Assembly: GCA_001544655.2 (NCBI GenBank) | Contig: FCOD02000003.1 | Span: forward strand, 393,023 to 457,022 | Direction of reading: 5' to 3' | Length of the DNA stretch: 64,000 nucleotides | Source: Caballeronia turbans | GTDB lineage: Bacteria; Pseudomonadota; Gammaproteobacteria; Burkholderiales; Burkholderiaceae | Shown here: one piece after another, positions 1-8,949 of the stretch | Position numbering within the stretch: the first letter of the stretch is position 1 | How the letters are laid out: each line of letters begins with the position of its first letter | Translations under genes and position numbers: made by a program | The notes under the pieces: model-generated | The model's input: only the letters and a program-made list of their open reading frames with translations | What the model was told of the DNA's origin: nothing | The model's database searches: none

Positions 1-131
1 GCCGCGGGCGCGCCGAGGCCGCCTGCGCCTATGATGATCGCGTGCGCGTCGAGAAAGCGCTCCTGCGCCTCGATGCCGATTTCATCGACGAGGATATGGC
101 GGGAGTAGCGAAGGAGTTGATCGTCGTTCAT
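1..131 (-). CDS. moeB: HesA/MoeB/ThiF family protein, N-terminal fragment
   Basis: This gene runs off the left edge; only its first 43 codons are present, starting at the ATG at 131. The start of the protein (MNDDQLLRYSRHILVDEIG) and the following nucleotide-binding loop IIGAGGLGAPA are typical of the E1-like adenylyltransferases MoeB and ThiF, which activate the C-terminus of small sulfur-carrier proteins for molybdopterin or thiamine synthesis. It lies downstream of ctpA on the same strand, separated by a strong hairpin at 183-217. The fragment is too short to separate MoeB from ThiF. Confidence 0.8.
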   Translation of the reverse strand, partial: MNDDQLLRYSRHILVDEIGIEAQERFLDAHAIIIGAGGLGAPA

Positions 132-182
132 CGCGGAAAGAATCGGCTTGCTCGAACGAAGCATTCTAAGCGCGCAAAAGAG

Positions 183-217
183 AAAAGGCTTCGCAACGTC
201 ATGCTGCGAAGCCTTTT
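183..217 (-). terminator. Rho-independent terminator after ctpA
   Basis: A perfect 13-bp inverted repeat (AAAAGGCTTCGCA at 183-195 and its complement at 205-217) encloses a 9-base loop. Read on the minus strand, the stem ends in a T-rich stretch. It lies between ctpA and the moeB-like gene, so it probably ends or attenuates ctpA transcription. It is roughly symmetrical and could also work on the plus strand. Confidence 0.75.
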
Positions 218-234
218 GTCGGACTACGGGAAAC

Positions 235-1818
235 TTACTTCGATTGCTGCGCGGTCGGCGACGAGGCCGGCTGCGCGCCCGACGCCGGCGCGGAGCCCGG
301 CGTGGCCGGCAGCGCCGGAGGCGCCACGACCGGCGCCGATGCCGAACGCGGCGGCTTGTTCTGCGCGAGCTTGCGTTCGCTGTACGACTTCGACTCCACG
401 ACCTGCTTGCCTTCGAGCTTGTTCAGCCCTTGCTGGAGCATGAAGTCGTCCGAACTGCCGAACTCGACCGGCTTGCGCTCGCGATCCTTGCGGCGCTGCT
501 CGGGCGTCTTCTTGTCGTTTTGCTCTTCGAGAATGCGCAGTTGCTCCAGGCGATCGGCCTCGCGCTGTTCCTGCTCCTTCTTCTCGTTCGGATCCTGCGT
601 GTTGGCGAGGTGGTTCGAGTAATCCACTTCGCGCGTGACGAGCGCGTCATCCGGATCGCCGTCCGCGTACTGATCGACCGGAACGTCCGGGCGCACGCCC
701 TGGTTCTGAATCGACTTGCCGCTCGGCGTGTAGTAGTAGGCAGTCGTCAGGCGCAGCGCGGAGTCGGCGGTCATCGGGCGAACCGTCTGGACGGAGCCCT
801 TGCCGAACGTCGTCTTGCCCACGATGAGCGCGCGGTGATGATCCTGCAGCGCGCCCGCGACGATTTCCGAAGCCGACGCCGAGTAGGCGTTGGTCAGCAC
901 GACCATCGGCACCTTCTTGAAGATCTCCGGCACGCTCTTGAGCGGATCGGAATCGAAGGAGGGCAGGCGGTAGTTGTCGTAGGTGTCGCGGAAGGTCTGC
1001 TTCGCGTCCGCGATTTGTCCATTGGTCGACACGACCACGGCGTTGTCCGGCAGGAATGCGCCCGCGACGCCGACCGCGCTTTGCAACAGGCCGCCGCCGT
1101 TGTTGCGCAGGTCGAGCACGAGCCCCTTCAGATTCGGCTGCTGACGCGCCAGATCCTGCAGCTTCGCGGCGAGATCCGGCACCGTGCGCTCCTGGAAGCT
1201 CGTGATGCGGATATAGCCATAGCCCGGTTCCGGCACTTTCATCTTCACCGACTGCACGCGGATCACGGCGCGCGTCACGGTGAGCGGGAAGGTGCGGTCG
1301 TCGCTCTTGCGGAAGATCGTGAGCGTGACCTTCGTGCCCGGTTCGCCGCGCATCTGCTTCACGGCTTTATCCAGCGTCATGCCGCGCACCGGCTTGTCGT
1401 TGATGCGCGTGATGAGGTCGCCCGGACGAATGCCGGCGCGGAACGCGGGCGTGTCCTCGATCGGCGAGATCACCTTGATGAGCCCGTCTTCCGAAGAAAT
1501 CTCGATGCCGAGGCCCGCGAAGCGGCCCTTGGTCTGCTCCTGCAGTTCTTCGTAATCGGTCTTGTCGAGATACGACGAGTGCGGGTCGAGGCTCGACACC
1601 ATGCCCTTGATGGCGGCGGTGAGGAGCTTCTTATCGTCGACAGGTTCGACGTACTCGTGCTTGATTTGCCCGAAAACTTCGGCGAACAGCCGCAATTGTT
1701 CGAGCGGCAGCGGCGAGGAGGCGGATTGCTGTGCGGATGCGGAAATCTGCAATGTTGCGAGTGCGCCGGCAGCAACGCCTGCGGCGATCAGGCCGAAATT
1801 TTTCAGGTTCTTTCGCAT
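235..1818 (-). CDS. ctpA: S41 family C-terminal processing protease
   Basis: A 527-residue periplasmic serine protease of the CtpA/Prc type, which cleaves near the C-terminus of exported substrates. An N-terminal hydrophobic segment (about residues 8-30) is a signal sequence or anchor. A PDZ domain follows at about 100-185, then the S41 peptidase core with SASASEIVAGAL (313-324) carrying the nucleophile serine and GKTTFGKGS (334-342) carrying the general-base lysine, so the Ser-Lys dyad is intact. The tail after about residue 430 is low-complexity, first charged and then Ala/Pro/Ser-rich. It lies downstream of gpmA on the same strand, with a 266-bp gap. The exact in vivo substrate cannot be told from sequence. 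Confidence 0.95.
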   Translation of the reverse strand: MRKNLKNFGLIAAGVAAGALATLQISASAQQSASSPLPLEQLRLFAEVFGQIKHEYVEPVDDKKLLTAAIKGMVSSLDPHSSYLDKTDYEELQEQTKGRFAGLGIEISSEDGLIKVISPIEDTPAFRAGIRPGDLITRINDKPVRGMTLDKAVKQMRGEPGTKVTLTIFRKSDDRTFPLTVTRAVIRVQSVKMKVPEPGYGYIRITSFQERTVPDLAAKLQDLARQQPNLKGLVLDLRNNGGGLLQSAVGVAGAFLPDNAVVVSTNGQIADAKQTFRDTYDNYRLPSFDSDPLKSVPEIFKKVPMVVLTNAYSASASEIVAGALQDHHRALIVGKTTFGKGSVQTVRPMTADSALRLTTAYYYTPSGKSIQNQGVRPDVPVDQYADGDPDDALVTREVDYSNHLANTQDPNEKKEQEQREADRLEQLRILEEQNDKKTPEQRRKDRERKPVEFGSSDDFMLQQGLNKLEGKQVVESKSYSERKLAQNKPPRSASAPVVAPPALPATPGSAPASGAQPASSPTAQQSK

Positions 1819-2006
1819 AGGGGGTGCGGTCGGAATCGAATGAGCAGCAACGTAGGTGACGGGCCAGTATACCCGCTCGTCTTGATCGACGACTTAAACG
1901 CAACTTAAATGCCAGAGGCTTTGACGCCTCGCAGCGTAGGGTTGCGCAAGTTTCAACGCCAATATGTCGATGCCGCCGGCACGCCGTCAGCCGCGCGTCA
2001 TATGCG

Positions 2007-2034
2007 GCGAGGGCGCTTTTTACGACGCCCTCGC
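2007..2034. repeat. Hairpin between gpmA and ctpA
   Basis: A perfect 9-bp inverted repeat (GCGAGGGCG at 2007-2015, complement at 2026-2034) with a 10-base loop lies just downstream of the gpmA stop. No T-run follows the stem on the minus strand, so it may stabilise the mRNA 3' end rather than terminate. The rest of 1819-2084 shows no gene. Confidence 0.4.
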
Positions 2035-2084
2035 ATGCGAATCGCACCGCGCGACCAAGTCATCGCGCGGCCTGCGATACGGCC

Positions 2085-2831
2085 TCAGCCCGCCTTGCCC
2101 TGCTTGGCGACAGCGGCCTCCGCAGCCGCGATGGCTTCCGGATCGCCCAGATAGTAGTGCTTGATGGGCTTCAGGTTTTCGTCGAGCTCGTAGACGAGCG
2201 GCACGCCGTTCGGGATGTTCAGCCCGACGATGTCGTCATCGGAGATATTGTCCAGATACTTGACGAGCGCGCGGATCGAGTTGCCGTGCGCCGAAATGAC
2301 GACCTGCTTGCCCGACTTGATGGCCGGCGCGATCGACTCGTTCCAGATGGGCAGCACGCGTGCGACCGTGTCCTTCAGACACTCGGTGAGCGGCAACTGC
2401 TCGCGCGGCACCTTGGCGTAGCGCGGATCGTTGTACGACGCGCGCTCGTCGCCCGGTTCAAGCGCGGGCGGCGGCGTGTCGTAGCTGCGGCGCCATACGA
2501 GCACCTGATCGTCGCCGTACTTCTTGGCCGTCTCGGCTTTGTTCAGACCCGCGAGCGCGCCGTAGTGCCGCTCGTTCAGACGCCACGAATGCACGACCGG
2601 GATGTACATCTGGTCCATCTCGTCCTGCACGTGCCACAGCGTGCGGATCGCGCGCTTGAGCACCGAGGTATAGGCGATATCGAACGTGTAGCCAGCTTCC
2701 CTCAACAGCACGCCGGCCTGACGCGCCTCCCGGTTGCCCTGCTCGGTCAGGTCGACGTCGACCCAGCCGGTGAAGCGGTTTTCCTTGTTCCACGTCGATT
2801 CGCCGTGGCGGATGAGCACTAGCTTGTACAT
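2085..2831 (-). CDS. gpmA: 2,3-bisphosphoglycerate-dependent phosphoglycerate mutase
   Basis: A 248-residue cytoplasmic glycolytic enzyme that interconverts 3- and 2-phosphoglycerate through a phosphohistidine. The RHGESTWN motif at residues 9-16 carries the phosphorylated histidine, and [10 protein letters not shown] near residue 185 carries the second catalytic histidine. The length matches the family. The gene diverges from the rhodanese-grxC-secB group and is followed by ctpA. A TATAAT at 2950-2955 in the divergent spacer could be the -10 box of the plus-strand operon; no clear -35 accompanies it. Confidence 0.97.
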   Translation of the reverse strand: MYKLVLIRHGESTWNKENRFTGWVDVDLTEQGNREARQAGVLLREAGYTFDIAYTSVLKRAIRTLWHVQDEMDQMYIPVVHSWRLNERHYGALAGLNKAETAKKYGDDQVLVWRRSYDTPPPALEPGDERASYNDPRYAKVPREQLPLTECLKDTVARVLPIWNESIAPAIKSGKQVVISAHGNSIRALVKYLDNISDDDIVGLNIPNGVPLVYELDENLKPIKHYYLGDPEAIAAAEAAVAKQGKAG

Positions 2832-3013
2832 GATTTCGGTCGGTCAGTTGAAAAAGCGGGTGCGCCGATCGCACCCCGGCATCTTGCGCGTGCAGGCGGG
2901 GCGTCGCCATCGGCCGGACGGCGGAGGCCATCGCGGGAAACGGTTATTTTATAATGCCCCGATTGCCCCAATTCCCCTTTCTTCCTTTCCTACTAAATTC
3001 TGGCGGCCCTGAC

Positions 3014-3439
3014 GTGACGTTTTTCACCAATTACACGAATATCGCACTCATTGTCATCGCGCTCGTTTCCGGCGCGCTGCTCCTCTGGCCCGCCATCTCG
3101 CGGCGCGGGCGAGGCGGCATTTCCGCTGCCGAAGCCACCACGCTCATCAACCGGCGCAATGCCGTGATCGTCGATCTGCGGCCGGCTGCCGAATTCGCGA
3201 AAGGGCATCTGCCGCAGGCACGAAACGTCGAATTGACGGAGCTTCAAGCAAAAATCGGCCAGATCGCAAAGAATAAGAGCAATCCGGTCGTGCTCGTTTG
3301 CCAAACCGGTCAAGAATCGCAGCGTGCGAGCCGCGCCGTGTCCGAAGCGGGTTACGCCGAGGTCCACGTTTTGCAAGGTGGAGTCGACGCCTGGCAAAAA
3401 GCCGGCATGCCGGTGGTGAAACAAGGAGCAGTCAAGTGA
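3014..3439 (+). CDS. Membrane-anchored rhodanese-like protein
   Basis: A 141-residue protein with an N-terminal membrane segment (about residues 6-26) and a rhodanese domain. The active-site loop VLVCQTGQES contains the cysteine that would carry a persulfide, so sulfurtransferase activity is plausible; the substrate is unknown. I chose the GTG at 3014 because the conserved sequence begins MTFFTNYTN and the upstream ATG at 2954 overlaps a likely -10 box. Its stop overlaps the grxC start (GTGA), which suggests translational coupling with the glutaredoxin. Confidence 0.88.
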   Translation: MTFFTNYTNIALIVIALVSGALLLWPAISRRGRGGISAAEATTLINRRNAVIVDLRPAAEFAKGHLPQARNVELTELQAKIGQIAKNKSNPVVLVCQTGQESQRASRAVSEAGYAEVHVLQGGVDAWQKAGMPVVKQGAVK

Positions 3440-3696
3440 AGAAAGTGATGATGTACAGCACGGTCGTGTGCCCGTATTGCCAGATGGCCGAACGTCTTTT
3501 AAAGTCCCGCGGGGTCGAGACAATCGAGAAGATCCTGATCGACCGTGAACCGGGCCGGCGTGAGGAAATGATGACGCGCACCGGCCGGCGCACCGTGCCG
3601 CAGGTTTATATCGGCGAAACGCATGTCGGCGGATACGACGATCTGTCCGCGCTCGATCGCAAAGGCGGTCTCGTGCCGCTGCTCGAATCCGCCTGA
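3436..3696 (+). CDS. grxC: Glutaredoxin 3
   Basis: An 86-residue dithiol glutaredoxin with the redox-active CPYC motif near residue 12 and the TVPQVYIG cis-proline segment that binds glutathione. It reduces protein disulfides and mixed disulfides in the cytoplasm. The GTG start at 3436 overlaps the stop of the rhodanese gene by two bases. secB follows 64 bases downstream, after a hairpin at 3707-3735. The order rhodanese-grxC-secB-gpsA is usual for this family of bacteria. Confidence 0.95.
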   Translation: MKKVMMYSTVVCPYCQMAERLLKSRGVETIEKILIDREPGRREEMMTRTGRRTVPQVYIGETHVGGYDDLSALDRKGGLVPLLESA

Positions 3697-3706
3697 AGGC
3701 ACACTA

Positions 3707-3735
3707 GCGGCGCGTTCAATGAATAGACGCGCCGC
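3707..3735 (+). repeat. Intercistronic hairpin grxC-secB
   Basis: A perfect 9-bp inverted repeat (GCGGCGCGT at 3707-3715, complement at 3727-3735) with an 11-base loop lies between grxC and secB. There is no T-run, so it is more likely an mRNA processing or stability element than a full terminator. Confidence 0.45.
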
Positions 3736-3760
3736 ATACCGAATTACCTAGGGAATTACT

Positions 3761-4231
3761 ATGTCCGACGAGAACAATCAGCCGTTTTTCAATATCCAGC
3801 GCATCTATCTGAAGGACATGTCGCTCGAGCAGCCGAATTCGCCGGCCATCTTTCTCGAGCAGGAAATGCCGTCGGTCGAAGTCGAAGTCGACGTGAAGGC
3901 CGACCGGCTCGCCGAAAGTGTCTTCGAAGTGCTGGTCACGGGCACCGTGACGGCGAAGGTCGCGGGCAAGGTCGCGTTTCTGATCGAAGCGAAGCAGGCA
4001 GGCATCTTCGATATCCGCAACATTCCGGCCGAGCAGATCGATCCGCTCGTCGGCATCGCGTGCCCGACCATCCTGTTCCCGTACTTGCGCTCGAACATCG
4101 CCGATGCGATCACGCGCGCCGGTTTCCCGCCGATTCACCTCGCGGAAATCAACTTCCAGGCGCTGTACGAGCAACGCATCGCCCAGCTCGCGAACGCGCA
4201 GGAAGGCGCGGCCAACGGCGCGACGCATTAA
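3761..4231 (+). CDS. secB: Protein-export chaperone SecB
   Basis: A 156-residue cytoplasmic chaperone, acting as a tetramer, that keeps preproteins unfolded and hands them to SecA. The whole sequence matches the family from [19 protein letters not shown] to the C-terminal [10 protein letters not shown]. Length is normal. It sits 28 bases upstream of gpsA, an adjacency also known in enterobacteria. Confidence 0.97.
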   Translation: MSDENNQPFFNIQRIYLKDMSLEQPNSPAIFLEQEMPSVEVEVDVKADRLAESVFEVLVTGTVTAKVAGKVAFLIEAKQAGIFDIRNIPAEQIDPLVGIACPTILFPYLRSNIADAITRAGFPPIHLAEINFQALYEQRIAQLANAQEGAANGATH

Positions 4232-4259
4232 CCTTGACTCTGCCGAACCGGAGCCGGGC

Positions 4260-5258
4260 ATGAAAGTAGCCGTTCTCGGCGCCGGCGCGTGGGGCACCGC
4301 ACTTGCGGGCCACCTTGCGACCCGGCACGACACGAAGCTCTGGGCGCGCGACGCCGCGCTCATCGAATCCCTCTCCCGCACGCACGAAAACACGCGCTAT
4401 CTCGAAGGCGTCGCGTTGCCGCACACGCTCGCATTCGAGGCGGATTTCACGGCGGCGCTCACACACGCATCGGCCGACGAAGCGTTGTGTGTCGTCGCGA
4501 CGCCTGTCGCCGGCTTGCGTGCACTGTGCCGCGCGATGCGGCAGGCCGGCGTCGTGCCGGCGCATATCGTCTGGCTTTGCAAAGGCTTCGAGGCGGATAC
4601 GCAATGTCTCCCCAACGAAGTCGTCGCCGCCGAACTGCCGGCGCATCGCAGCAACGGCACGCTCTCCGGCCCGAGCTTCGCGCGCGAAGTGGGGCAGGGC
4701 TTGCCGGTCGCGCTGACGGTCGCGAGCACGTCCGCGCAACTGGGCGCGCGCACGGTCGCGGCTTTCCACCACGGCGCGATGCGCATTTATACCGGCGATG
4801 ACGTCATCGGCGTCGAAGTGGGCGGTGCCGTCAAGAACGTGCTGGCGATCGCCACGGGCATTTCGGACGGCCTCGGCCTCGGTCTGAACGCGCGCGCGGC
4901 GCTGATTACGCGCGGGCTCGCGGAGATGTCGCGGCTGGGCGTCGCGCTCGGCGGCCGCGCGGAGACCTTCAACGGTTTGACCGGCCTGGGCGATCTCATT
5001 CTCACCGCGACGGGCGATCTGTCGCGCAATCGGACGGTCGGCAAGCAACTCGCGAGCGGACGTACGCTCGACGAAATCCTCGCGGCGCTCGGCCACGTCG
5101 CGGAAGGCGTGCGATGCGCGCGCGCGGTGCTTGGACTCGCGCAATCGCGTGGCATCGAGATGCCGATCACACAGGCGGTATGCCGCGTGCTCTTCGAAAA
5201 CGTGGCTCCGCGCGATGCGGTGCAGGCGTTGCTGAGCCGGGACGCGAAGGCCGAATAG
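4260..5258 (+). CDS. gpsA: Glycerol-3-phosphate dehydrogenase [NAD(P)+]
   Basis: A 332-residue cytoplasmic enzyme that reduces dihydroxyacetone phosphate to sn-glycerol 3-phosphate, the backbone for phospholipids. The N-terminal Rossmann motif [15 protein letters not shown] binds the nucleotide. The [18 protein letters not shown] segment near residue 190 contains the conserved catalytic lysine. The ATG at 4260 is chosen because homologues begin MKVAVLGAG; the open frame extends further upstream but overlaps secB. Confidence 0.97.
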   Translation: MKVAVLGAGAWGTALAGHLATRHDTKLWARDAALIESLSRTHENTRYLEGVALPHTLAFEADFTAALTHASADEALCVVATPVAGLRALCRAMRQAGVVPAHIVWLCKGFEADTQCLPNEVVAAELPAHRSNGTLSGPSFAREVGQGLPVALTVASTSAQLGARTVAAFHHGAMRIYTGDDVIGVEVGGAVKNVLAIATGISDGLGLGLNARAALITRGLAEMSRLGVALGGRAETFNGLTGLGDLILTATGDLSRNRTVGKQLASGRTLDEILAALGHVAEGVRCARAVLGLAQSRGIEMPITQAVCRVLFENVAPRDAVQALLSRDAKAE

Positions 5259-5287
5259 CATCGCGTTCATCCGCAAGGAGGTGTGCG

Positions 5288-5818
5288 ATGGTCAAACTGG
5301 AAGCGCAGGTCGTTGACATCACCACGCTCGACGTCGACGCTATCGTCAATGCGGCGAACAAATCGCTGCTCGGCGGTGGTGGCGTCGACGGCGCGATTCA
5401 TCGAAAGGCGGGCAAGGGTTTGCTGCGCGAATGTGAGACGCTCGGCGGCTGTGAAACCGGCGATGCGAAAATCACCGGCGGCCACGATCTTCCCGCGAAG
5501 CACGTCATTCACGCGGTCGGTCCGCGCTGGAGCGGCGGCCACAGAAAAGAGCCTGAACTGCTCGCAAACTGCTACCGCCGCTCGCTCGAACTCGCTCAGG
5601 AAGCCGGCTGCGAGTCGCTTGCGTTTCCCGCGATCAGTTGCGGCATCTACCGCTTTCCATCGGACCAGGCCGTGCGGATCGCGGTGCGGACCGTCATCGA
5701 CACCTTGCCCTCCACGCCTGCTGTGCGACACGTCATCTTTGCGTGTTTTCAGGACGACATGCTCGCGCTCTATCAGGCCGAGCTCGATGCTCAGGCGCCG
5801 CCTTCGAAGCCCGCCTGA
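5288..5818 (+). CDS. ymdB: Macrodomain protein, YmdB-type O-acetyl-ADP-ribose deacetylase
   Basis: A 176-residue single macrodomain. The loop [18 protein letters not shown] near residue 25 and the GIYRFP segment near residue 122 form the ADP-ribose pocket and match MacroD/YmdB deacetylases, which remove acetyl or ADP-ribosyl groups. A strong ribosome-binding site (AAGGAGG) precedes the ATG at 5288. Its last 28 bases overlap the end of the convergent trmL gene. The natural substrate here is an inference from family. Confidence 0.9.
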   Translation: MVKLEAQVVDITTLDVDAIVNAANKSLLGGGGVDGAIHRKAGKGLLRECETLGGCETGDAKITGGHDLPAKHVIHAVGPRWSGGHRKEPELLANCYRRSLELAQEAGCESLAFPAISCGIYRFPSDQAVRIAVRTVIDTLPSTPAVRHVIFACFQDDMLALYQAELDAQAPPSKPA

Positions 5819-6261
5819 CGCCACGCCTCGAACGTCACGATCGCCACCGTATTCGACAGATTCAGGCTGCGATTGCCGGGCCGCATCGGCAGGCGCACGC
5901 GCTGTTCCGTCGGAAAGCGCTCCAGCAATGCGGGCGCGAGGCCGCGCGTCTCGGCCCCGAACACGAACCAGTCGCCTGTCTTGAACGCGTGATCGAAGAA
6001 CGGCGTCGAGCCGCGCGTGGTAAACGCGAACATGCGCGTGGCATCGGGTGCTTCTTTGGCAATGAAGGCATCCCAATTCGCATGCACGTTCATTTCGGCG
6101 TACTCGTGATAGTCGAGGCCGGCGCGGCGCATCTTCGCATCGTCGAGCGGGAAGCCGAGCGGCTCGATCAGATGCAGGCGCGCGCCCGTGTTCGCGCAGA
6201 GGCGGATCACGTTGCCGGTGTTCGGCGGAATTTCGGGTTCGACGAGTACGACGTTGAACAT
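5791..6261 (-). CDS. trmL: tRNA (cytidine(34)-2'-O)-methyltransferase
   Basis: A 156-residue SPOUT methyltransferase that methylates the wobble ribose of tRNA-Leu species. The start ([20 protein letters not shown]) and the C-terminal knot segment with [18 protein letters not shown] match TrmL closely. Length is normal. It runs convergent to ymdB and the two coding regions overlap by 28 bases (5791-5818), so no intergenic terminator exists between them. Confidence 0.95.
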   Translation of the reverse strand: MFNVVLVEPEIPPNTGNVIRLCANTGARLHLIEPLGFPLDDAKMRRAGLDYHEYAEMNVHANWDAFIAKEAPDATRMFAFTTRGSTPFFDHAFKTGDWFVFGAETRGLAPALLERFPTEQRVRLPMRPGNRSLNLSNTVAIVTFEAWRQAGFEGGA

Positions 6262-6283
6262 GGATTGCTGTGAATGAAGGTGG

Positions 6284-7069
6284 TTAATCTTTCGGCGTAC
6301 GGAGCGCCACGAAATTGGTCACGCGGCGCGCACCGGCATGCTTGAGCGTGCGGGCGAGGGCGTCGAGCGTCGCGCCGGATGTCATCACATCATCGACCAC
6401 GCCCACGTGCCCCCCGCGCACATCGCCCGAAACGGCGAACGCGCTCGCGACATTGCGGCGGCGCGTTTCCTGATCCAGCCGCGATTGTGCCGATGTGTGC
6501 CGCACACGCGTCACGACAGACGCGTCGCTTCGCACGTTCATCATGCGCGCAAGCGGACGCGCCATCGCCCACGCCTGGTTATAGCCGCGTGCGACGAGCC
6601 GGGCATGGGACAGCGGCACGGGCACGATCAGGTCCGGCGCGGGCAGATCGCTGTCCTCGAAGACAGCAAGCAAATGCCGCGCAATTGTTTCGCCCGCTGC
6701 AAGCCGCGCACGAAACTTCAATTCGACGACGAGCGTATCGAGCGGCGCGCGATAGTCTGCGAGCGCGAGCGTGTCGTTGAACGCGGGCGGCGATTCGAGG
6801 CACGCGGCGCAGTGCGCACGCGTGTCGTCGCGTTCCCGTCGGAGTAAAGACGCGGACAGCGGCAGCGCGCATGTCGCGCAGCGCAGACGCGGCTCGTTCC
6901 AGTACTGCGCGTCGCAACCGTCGCAGAGCAGTCTTTGCGACAAATTGCCGCACAACGCGCACTGGCTCGGCAGCGCGTAGGCGGCGAACCGTTTCGCGGC
7001 CGACGCGAATTCGCGAAGGCGCGCTGCCATGGGCGTTTGAATTGGAGGACGGTTGCTGTCGGCTTTCAT
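6284..7069 (-). CDS. comF: ComF family phosphoribosyltransferase-like protein
   Basis: An approximately 261-residue protein with an N-terminal zinc-ribbon-like cysteine region (CALCG, CDGC, CATC, CAAC) and a C-terminal phosphoribosyltransferase fold with VVDDVMTSGATL as the PRPP loop. ComF proteins are linked to DNA uptake in competent bacteria; their reaction is unclear. Possible starts are the ATGs at 7117, 7069 and 7030; none has a strong ribosome-binding site. I list 7069 as a compromise, since clear similarity begins nearer 7030. It is divergent from the BioC-like gene. Confidence 0.85.
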   Translation of the reverse strand: MKADSNRPPIQTPMAARLREFASAAKRFAAYALPSQCALCGNLSQRLLCDGCDAQYWNEPRLRCATCALPLSASLLRRERDDTRAHCAACLESPPAFNDTLALADYRAPLDTLVVELKFRARLAAGETIARHLLAVFEDSDLPAPDLIVPVPLSHARLVARGYNQAWAMARPLARMMNVRSDASVVTRVRHTSAQSRLDQETRRRNVASAFAVSGDVRGGHVGVVDDVMTSGATLDALARTLKHAGARRVTNFVALRTPKD

Positions 7070-7218
7070 GACGGCGAGATCGGGAAAATCACGGCTCGAA
7101 GCGCTAAACACGCCCATTCGTTGCGCCTCAGGAAGCGTTTATGCCTCGTATCAGCACTTCGCACGGGTTGTTTTCGAGACGACCGAGTATACTTCGCACT
7201 CTCCGCAAAAAGATCGAC

Positions 7219-8199
7219 ATGTCCCCGACATCCCCTGAAACCGGCCGTTCGGCCTATGATCCGCGCCGCTTGCGCGCGATCTTCGACGATCGCGCCGCCG
7301 CCTTCGACGAGGTCGCGTTCCTGCCGCGCGAAATCGCGCAGCGCATGCGCGAGCGTCTCGAATACATCAAGGTCGCGCCGGTGCGCGTCCTCGATGCGGC
7401 GTGCGGCGTCGGGGCGGACCTGGGCGGTCTGCGGGAAAGGTTTGCAGAGGCGTCGGTGACCGGCATCGATATGTCGTCCGCGATGCTCGCGCGCGCCCGT
7501 GCCGCCGAAGCGGCGGACGCCGACAATGGCGCGGGCTGGCGTCGCTTTCTTCCGTCGACCCTCGCGAAGGCGTTCGGCGCACGCGGCCCGCAACTCGCAC
7601 AGGCCGATTTCTCCGAGCTGCCGTTCGCACCAAGTGCGTTCGAGTTGCTGTGGTCGAACCTCGCATTGCATTGGCATCCGCGTCCGGACGTCGTTTTTCC
7701 CGAATGGCAGCGCGTGCTCAAGGTGAACGGCCTGCTGATGTTCAGCACGTTCGGCCCGGATACGTTGCGCGAGCTCAGAGCCGCGTATCGGGAAGCAGAG
7801 CGCACGCTCGGGCTCGATCCCCAACCGCACACGATCGATTTCGTCGACATGCACGATCTTGGCGACATGCTCGTGGAAAGCGGCTTCGAAATCCCGGTGA
7901 TGGATCAGGAAGTCCTGACCATCACATACAAGTCGCCCGAATCGCTTTTCGCCGACGTGACGCGCTGGGGCGCGTATCCGTTCGAGCGCGCGTTCGGCGC
8001 AGGGCGCGCGGATCCGAAAAACGTGCGCAGCGCGGTGCATCAGGCGCTCGACGCCCTTCGTCGCGACGACGGCACGATCCCGCTGACCTTCGAAGTGATC
8101 TACGGCCACGCCTGGAAAGCGGTGCCGCGCACGACGGCCGAAGGACACGGCATCGTGCGTCTGGAAGATATCGGCCGAGGCTCGAAACCGAAACGCTGA
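7219..8199 (+). CDS. BioC-like SAM-dependent methyltransferase
   Basis: A 326-residue class I methyltransferase. Motif I is VLDAACGVGADLGGL near residue 57, and the LLWSNLALHWHPRPD segment is characteristic of BioC, which methylates malonyl-ACP to start pimelate assembly for biotin. No other biotin gene is in the window, so the role is inferred. The ATG at 7219 is preferred over 7141 because similarity begins near YDPRRLRAIFDDRA. A likely -10 (TATACT) lies upstream near 7189. Confidence 0.82.
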   Translation: MSPTSPETGRSAYDPRRLRAIFDDRAAAFDEVAFLPREIAQRMRERLEYIKVAPVRVLDAACGVGADLGGLRERFAEASVTGIDMSSAMLARARAAEAADADNGAGWRRFLPSTLAKAFGARGPQLAQADFSELPFAPSAFELLWSNLALHWHPRPDVVFPEWQRVLKVNGLLMFSTFGPDTLRELRAAYREAERTLGLDPQPHTIDFVDMHDLGDMLVESGFEIPVMDQEVLTITYKSPESLFADVTRWGAYPFERAFGAGRADPKNVRSAVHQALDALRRDDGTIPLTFEVIYGHAWKAVPRTTAEGHGIVRLEDIGRGSKPKR

Positions 8200-8231
8200 A
8201 TCGGTAAATAGGGCGTTCGTTATGTCTGAAA

Positions 8232-8254
8232 TTTGCGCGAAAAATGCGCGCAAA
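8232..8254. repeat. Short palindrome downstream of the BioC-like gene
   Basis: TTTGCGCG at 8232-8239 is repeated in inverted form at 8247-8254 around a 7-base loop. It follows the methyltransferase gene by about 30 bases. There is no T-run on the plus strand, so its role, if any, is unclear. Confidence 0.3.
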
Positions 8255-8316
8255 AAGGTGCGTCAAAAGGGCGCAGAGGCTTGTGGCGCTTGGCTCTGCG
8301 ACGTTACGACCCTTGC

Positions 8317-8345
8317 TTGTGGATGCCACTTAACACGCCTATAAT
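8317..8345 (+). promoter_or_regulatory. Sigma-70 type promoter ahead of the oxidase cluster
   Basis: A perfect -10 hexamer TATAAT (8340-8345) lies 17 bases downstream of TTGTGG (8317-8322). It is the best promoter in the 232-base gap between the BioC-like gene and the DUF2244 gene, and could drive the DUF2244 gene and ctaC. Transcription would begin near 8352. Confidence 0.6.
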
Positions 8346-8431
8346 GCGTCAGTTTGTCGCCTGGGTTGACACAAATTTGGGCGAAATCCGAGCGAAAGTA
8401 TGTGATTACGTGCGGATTGATGGAGGCAGCG

Positions 8432-8905
8432 ATGCAAGCCAGCCAGACGCTGACGGAGTCCGAGCCGGTCATCAAAGACTGGCTGATGAAGCGAAACTGC
8501 TCGGTGTCGCCGCGTCAGTTCGTGGGCTTCTATTTGTCGCTTGCGTTGTTTTCGCTGGCAATCGCAACGCCGCTGTTCCTGAATGGCGCCTGGCTGGTGC
8601 TGCCGTTCACCGGGGTCGAGTTGGCGGTCGTGGGCATCGCGTTCGTGATTTACGCGCGCCATGCCGTCGACTACGAACGAATCCGGCTGTATCAAAACCG
8701 GTTGTTGATCGAACAGATGAACGCCGAAGTGCTGACGCAGTTCGAGTTCAACCCGCGCTGGGTGCGGGTGGAAGCGGGCGCGACGCCGAGAGAACCGCTC
8801 ACGATCGTATCGCGCGGTCAATCGGTGAAAATCGGACAACACCTTGCACAGCATCGTCGCAAACAATTTGCTGCCGAGTTGCAGGCGTCGCTGAGACGCC
8901 TTTGA
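8432..8905 (+). CDS. DUF2244 domain-containing membrane protein
   Basis: A 157-residue protein of unknown function. It has two adjacent membrane segments (about residues 25-45 and 50-70) and a soluble C-terminal part, as in DUF2244 proteins. Proteins of this kind often sit directly before cytochrome c oxidase genes in proteobacteria, as here, which suggests a link to oxidase biogenesis. The ATG at 8432 is chosen because GGAGG lies five bases upstream; an in-frame ATG at 8420 is the alternative. Confidence 0.85.
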   Translation: MQASQTLTESEPVIKDWLMKRNCSVSPRQFVGFYLSLALFSLAIATPLFLNGAWLVLPFTGVELAVVGIAFVIYARHAVDYERIRLYQNRLLIEQMNAEVLTQFEFNPRWVRVEAGATPREPLTIVSRGQSVKIGQHLAQHRRKQFAAELQASLRRL

Positions 8906-8949
8906 GAGGAGCCGGCAGGCGCATGATGCAACGGGGGTCGAGGGTTTGA

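Noticed and set aside
148-1908. 586-residue open frame opposite ctpA
   Set aside because: It is antisense to a clearly conserved protease, is very rich in Arg, His and Ala, and has no recognisable domain; it is a by-product of high GC codon use.
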